Source of the DNA: Sthenelais limicola
Taxonomy: Eukaryota > Annelida > Polychaeta > Phyllodocida > Sigalionidae
NCBI GenBank assembly: GCA_942159475.1
Contig: OW804102.1
Location: 31,936,873-32,000,872, forward strand
Direction: 5' to 3'
DNA: 64,000 bases
Below are positions 60,955 to 64,000 of the stretch, piece by piece. The translations under genes were made by a program, and so were the position numbers. Each line of letters starts with the position of its first letter. Position 1 is the stretch's first letter. Under the pieces are notes generated by a model. That model did not search any database. It was given only the letters and a program-made list of their open reading frames with translations, and was not told the DNA's origin.

Positions 60955-61345
60955 CTTCGACTTTATCCTATGGCACTGAACTTGTGAATCTTACAATGGT
61001 GGTAGAGGTAGTAGTAGTAGTAATAATCCAAAGGTATATCTTCTCCAGTTGGGAACAGGTGTGTTCACATGTACATGTATAGAGAGTATCCAATGCACTG
61101 GTAGGTTGTCTGTCCACTCAACCACCACCTCACACTACAGTACTTGGACGTGTGTAGTGACTGACTGGGCAAGAAGGGAGAAGTAGTTGTAGGGGAAGGG
61201 GTTGTTGGTAGAGTCGGGTAGTGGGTATGGGAGGAGCAGTGGTAGGAGAGTTTGCAGGTAGCGGCAGTGGCTGTGACGGTCGTGTGTGTGTGTACACACC
61301 TACTACACACTCACTCACGCACCCCTCCACGCTCCGCCTGCGCGC
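60955..61345 (-). promoter_or_regulatory. Presumed 5' UTR and promoter-proximal region of gene C
   Basis: This is the region upstream of the MGDRGD start. It is unlike the neighbouring AT-rich sequence, being C-rich in the sense strand with CACACAC and ACTACTACTACTACC runs. CpGs cluster at its distal end (CTCCGCCTGCGCGCACACCG, about 61333-61352). It contains a four-codon upstream ORF, ATG-TAC-ATG-TGA, at 61076-61065. No TATA box was identified and the start site is approximate. Confidence 0.35.
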
Positions 61346-64000
61346 ACACCGATAACAGTCAGGGGGGATACTATTCATTTTGTATTTATGATTGTAATTC
61401 GGTGGCTTCACCAAGTAGGCTATAGAAGTGTGTACTTGGTATGTTTCCGCCCTAAGTATAGGAATGGTCTCATTGAGACTCCATGAATAGTTCCCCAATA
61501 ATATATAACCGTATTGGCTCCTTGGGGTAACAAGAATATTTTTTTTTTATTTTTGTTCTTAATAATTTCATCACTTAACAATGGGGATATCTGGATTTGT
61601 ATCAATTTGGCCACATTATGTAAATGGCCTTCCTGTAAATGCTTTGCTTTATTTTTTTTAGAACAGAGGCTTGTGCTACTAGTGGCAGGAAGGGTAGGTG
61701 CGCCGCATAACTGGGATGTCTTACTTTAAAATAACACCTTTGAGATGCGGGGAAAAGTAGCATACAAATGATACATCCATGGCTTTTTGATCAACCAACT
61801 TGGCGTAGTGCAGAAGCGAACAGATCATAGGAAATCTTCACATATAAAATGTTTGAGTAATGAAAATCATCCACATATATGGACACATATATACGCAGCA
61901 TGTATAAAACACTATGCAAACTGTGCAAAAGCAAAAATAAATACCCCTTAACAGGAGACTTGACTTGATAGACATTATACTCAGGAGTCTCTATCATGAA
62001 GAGATATTCTTTGTAAATCTCTTTTTACAAATTTTCTTTCCAGGGGCGATTGTTCACAAACTAATCAATCCACCGGGGTAATGAATCCCTCTGCTACCAT
62101 CTTTCCATTCCTATTTATTCGAATATTAATCAAAAAGGAAAGTGACCTCCCCGCCGCCCCACGACGTGCGTGTGTGAGTGAAGCAGCGGCCAGCTCAGGT
62201 AAGGGTCATTCTTTATTAGGGGGCACCGCGGTGATAATTGAGGCGGGCTTTAAATGAATAATTCAGTAATCTAGGTCATCTCGCAAACATAATATAGGTA
62301 AGACAGGTGGTCGGGTATGGAAGTATGTATGTATGTATGTCAGACATATCGATATACCAACGAGATTATTCCATAGACAGCCCTGTTCAAAACTGAAAGC
62401 TAATTAACAGTGGAAATTAGTGACCAATTAGATACGCAGAATCGATTAATGTGACTCCTATGGTAATTCATATCGATACTATATGGAAGGGACATGAATA
62501 AGTTGGCAAAGTTTCGAAAAGATGTACAAGTTGAATAACTTGGAACTACACAAGAATAGTAATTTTCATCATCGCGCTATTGTAATGGTCGTGATAGGCT
62601 TCTTAAATGTGTCTACAACATTACTGAATAGCCCGGTATTTCTAATTAAATTACCAAAATGAATTAAATAGTTCATGATTAACTTATACATGTACTTTGA
62701 GTCTGAAGTATATACCAACTTCTGATTGAAAATGGCCTAAATAAGGAAAAGTATTCAAACAAAGCAAGGCGACCCCTGAACAATATTGTAATTTTGTCAG
62801 TCAATCACCTGTATGGTAATTACGGTTAAATATCCGGTGGTATATTTTTTCTCAGGGGAGAGAACACAATAATGCAGCTCTACAGGATGTGGGCAAGTAG
62901 GCCAAGAGTCACCTACACTTGATTGGTGTTAATTTTGACCAGTAGGGGGCCCTTGCCGCCCTGCAGGAGGTCCGCTAGTGGCGATTGTTTGCACTACTGC
63001 TACCCCCTCTATTCACCCCAGAGTCCATGAATGACTGGCCACACTTTGATTGTTGCTCAGAGTTAGAGAGCCCAGGTTTTATTCTCTACCCCAGTTTTTT
63101 TGTGACCTTAGAATTTGTTCTATTGGAGATATTTCTACCAAGAGGATTGTTAAAATATTATCCAGCAGCCAGGATCATGTCATGTCATTAGCCGCATATT
63201 ATATTATGTCCTCAGAATAAAGTCAAATTAACATTTATTCTAAGAGTTATGACGAAACTGCCTTTTGTTTCCAGGAAATCAACATGTATTTCAGAGTTAG
63301 GGCAAGGCGGTGACATTCATTCGATTCGGCTCCAATATCTACCAATAAATGCTAGTTTTCAATTTTTTCAATATTCTCTTCAGATAACAAGGAAATATAT
63401 AGGGAAATAGGTACTTTACCAATGAGGAAGCAGGTTTGGTAATTACAATTGAAAAAATCTACCGTTTCATGTTCCTAATGACCGAATGAACTTTAACGCA
63501 GCACAAACTTTGCAATAAATATTTTATGTCTCAAAAAACAGCCAGATCAACACAAAGGCTTCTGAGCAGACCAAGGAAGCAGCCTTGTTCCCTCCGTTTT
63601 ATGTCTTTTCCCATGTGTGGCCTAGATTCAGTAACAAATGTACTTTTTGTTATTTTTTTTTACTCTTTTTTTTCTGCAGTTAACTCGGAGCTAGAACCAA
63701 CTTTGTAAATGGTATCGACACTGTTGTCACGTAAAAGGTGTTGTGTATTTCTCACTTAAAACTTCCTGTGTTTTTTATATCTTTTATGTGCCATTTTATC
63801 CAGAGGCCAAAGCCTTTATTTATTGACGAATTCCTCCTTAGGCAATTCCAACGAATTAGAGTTGCTTTGTCCTTGTGTATAGACTTGCAAATCCACCATT
63901 TTTAAAATTTGGATAGTACTGTGAGAAGGACATTTTGAAATCAACTCACACAAAAACATTAATAATTGCCATTATCATACTGCAGAATGCTGTATAAATA
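61346..64000. other. Region upstream of the gene C 5' exon
   Basis: No convincing gene was seen. A GC-rich, CpG-containing patch at about 62145-62240 ends in a donor-like CAGCTCAG|GTAAGG on the plus strand and could be a non-coding first exon or another promoter. A strong plus-strand acceptor (CTCTTTTTTTTCTGCAG, ending 63680) is followed by a short frame ending ELEPTL-stop. There is also a GTAT repeat at 62323-62340. If gene C has ectodomain exons, they would lie beyond 64000. Confidence 0.3.
62323..62340. repeat. GTAT microsatellite
   Basis: Four to five tandem GTAT units. Confidence 0.8.

Noticed and set aside
1..64000. CRISPR arrays, bacterial operons, rRNA genes, full-length retroelements or transposases
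   Set aside because: None seen. There are no regularly spaced identical repeats, no long reverse transcriptase or transposase frames, and gene structure is eukaryotic throughout.

Overview
The window is invertebrate animal nuclear DNA. It is AT-rich, has GT-AG introns with pyrimidine-rich acceptors, and carries homopolymer and microsatellite tracts plus many copies of a short inverted-repeat transposon. There are no operons and no bacterial start signals. A GAGTGAGTGAG-plus-TTTACGCCC element near 53.05 kb recalls a repeat common in mollusc genomes, so a marine lophotrochozoan (possibly a mollusc) is my best guess; this is weakly supported.

Three spliced genes can be assembled by joining open frames through splice sites whose phases agree. 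Gene A (plus strand, about 231-3600) has four coding exons (41 codons, a 23-nt microexon, 28 codons, 55 codons), an upstream in-frame stop and a downstream AATAAA. It encodes a 133-residue protein of unknown function with two E-T-T-x-[KR]-S-S-Y repeats. Gene B (minus strand, about 9025-4585) has one very large exon (8036-5409) for a disordered, probably nuclear protein with a C-x2-C-x34-C-x2-C zinc-binding signature. A proposed small first coding exon lies at 8867-8844. Genes A and B converge. Gene C (minus strand, at least 60954-15285, 3' UTR probably to about 9400) encodes the transmembrane segment and complete cytoplasmic tail of a cell-adhesion-type membrane protein. The tail has a polyQ/H tract, a PPxY motif, a YxxM motif and a hydrophobic C terminus, EVIV, resembling the PDZ ligand of Drosophila Echinoid.

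The most interesting observation concerns gene C. A CpG-containing 5' exon near 61 kb has an ATG in good context, an in-frame stop upstream and a consensus donor. Its phase joins it directly to the transmembrane exon 42 kb away. The product would be a 217-residue protein made of a seven-residue N terminus, the membrane segment and the whole tail, with no adhesion ectodomain. I saw no Ig, FN3 or EGF exon in between. Either this is an alternative-promoter isoform of a longer receptor whose ectodomain exons lie upstream of the window, or it is a small tail-only membrane protein.

The 42-kb stretch between these exons is non-coding as far as I can tell. It holds most of the transposon copies (a family with TCTAGGCTCA termini, at least twelve copies in the window), one 831-bp piggyBac-like non-autonomous element flanked by TTAA, a 222-bp inverted-repeat element, a perfect 49-bp palindrome, tandem repeats and purine or poly-C tracts. 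All gene models come from reading splice signals by eye; no alignment, transcript or database search was available.
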